5,350 bases of DNA from Phycisphaerae bacterium. GTDB lineage: Bacteria; Planctomycetota; Phycisphaerae; UBA1845; Fen-1342. The first letter of the stretch is position 1. Each line of letters starts with the position of its first letter. Shown piece by piece: positions 5,091 through 5,350 of this stretch. The notes beneath the pieces are model-generated. The model had not been told where the DNA came from and ran no database searches. It saw nothing but the letters and a program-made list of their open reading frames with translations. The position numbers were made by a program, and so were the translations under genes. The stretch lies in NCBI GenBank assembly GCA_020058145.1, contig JAGVEP010000343.1, positions 1-5,350 on the forward strand. The letters run 5' to 3'.

Positions 5091-5350
5091 TTTGCAGAGT
5101 GGGTGCGGTCCGCGCCCCCCGCGCCGGCCGGCGGACGCAAGGAATACACCGACGAGCAGGGCGCGGTGACACGCGGGGTGGCCTGGGTCGGCTACAAGTT
5201 CCACCTGCTGGTCGCTGTGAAGCACGAAGTCATCGCGGCCTGGCAGCTCAGCTCGACCAAGGCAGGCGACAACCCGCGGCGGCTGCACGAAGCAAGAATC
5301 AAACCGCTGAGCGAGAATCGCCGGCTGTGGAAGGACGAACACGAGCGCCC
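5091..5350 (+). pseudogene. Degraded DDE transposase fragment, 5'-truncated and internally deleted, continuing past the window
   Basis: The frame is open from just after a TGA (5088-5090) to the window edge. GGRKEYTDEQG followed by VAWVGYKFHLLVAVKHEVIAAWQLSSTKAGDN matches the RNase H-like core of IS4/IS5/IS1182-type DDE transposases, which typically read GYKLHLLVD.KHEV...TKAGDN. Directly after AGDN (ending 5273) the protein continues PRRLHEARIKPLSENRRLWKDEHER. In the family, the LHE..IKPL.QNR.LWK block normally comes after a further 35-45 residues that include a YDKAADD-like catalytic Asp segment. That segment is missing here. The N-terminal portion expected before GRKEYTDEQG is also missing: only about 15 residues precede it after the stop, with GTG 5103 as the sole possible start. 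No terminal inverted repeat was identified. The transposase origin is well supported; the exact family and deletion size are from memory. Confidence 0.72.

Noticed and set aside
5040..5342. Minus-strand frame of 100 codons at the right end
   Set aside because: Antisense to the recognisable transposase fragment and without motifs of its own.

Overview
The window is GC-rich bacterial DNA carrying four genes on the minus strand, followed at the right end by a degraded transposase on the plus strand. Three things suggest a planctomycete or a close relative: a small four-cysteine zinc-ribbon protein, a twin-hairpin REP-like element whose translation contains TGWKPVP, and arrays of a GGGACGGA/GGCACGAA octamer. 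This assignment rests on family memory, not on a search.

In transcription order (right to left) the genes are: an isochorismatase-fold hydrolase-like protein (4456 to 3791); the ribosome-assembly GTPase Der (3558 to 2227); a zinc-ribbon protein of unknown function (2043 to 1534); and a sodium:solute symporter (from about 1485, running off the left edge). The last two lie 48 bp apart and may be co-transcribed. The gaps on either side of der are about 180 and 230 bp and are filled mostly by repeats. The four genes do not form an obvious pathway: Der is housekeeping, and the transporter substrate and hydrolase reaction cannot be read from the sequence.

The most unusual feature is the octamer family, which occurs in three places. 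One array lies in the 5' region of der (17 units). One fills the gap between the zinc-ribbon and symporter genes and appears to supply the symporter's Shine-Dalgarno sequence. One lies inside the symporter reading frame, where it encodes a charged linker between two membrane segments. A separate 7-bp array abuts the hydrolase stop codon, and a REP-like twin hairpin lies 3' of der. The symporter gene also holds a perfect 14-bp inverted repeat.

From 4493 to 5090 no convincing gene is seen; there is one clear hairpin at 4551-4582. From 5091 a DDE transposase fragment is readable to the window edge. It lacks its N-terminal part and appears to have an internal deletion across catalytic-core sequence. 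No complete novel defence or mobile system was found.
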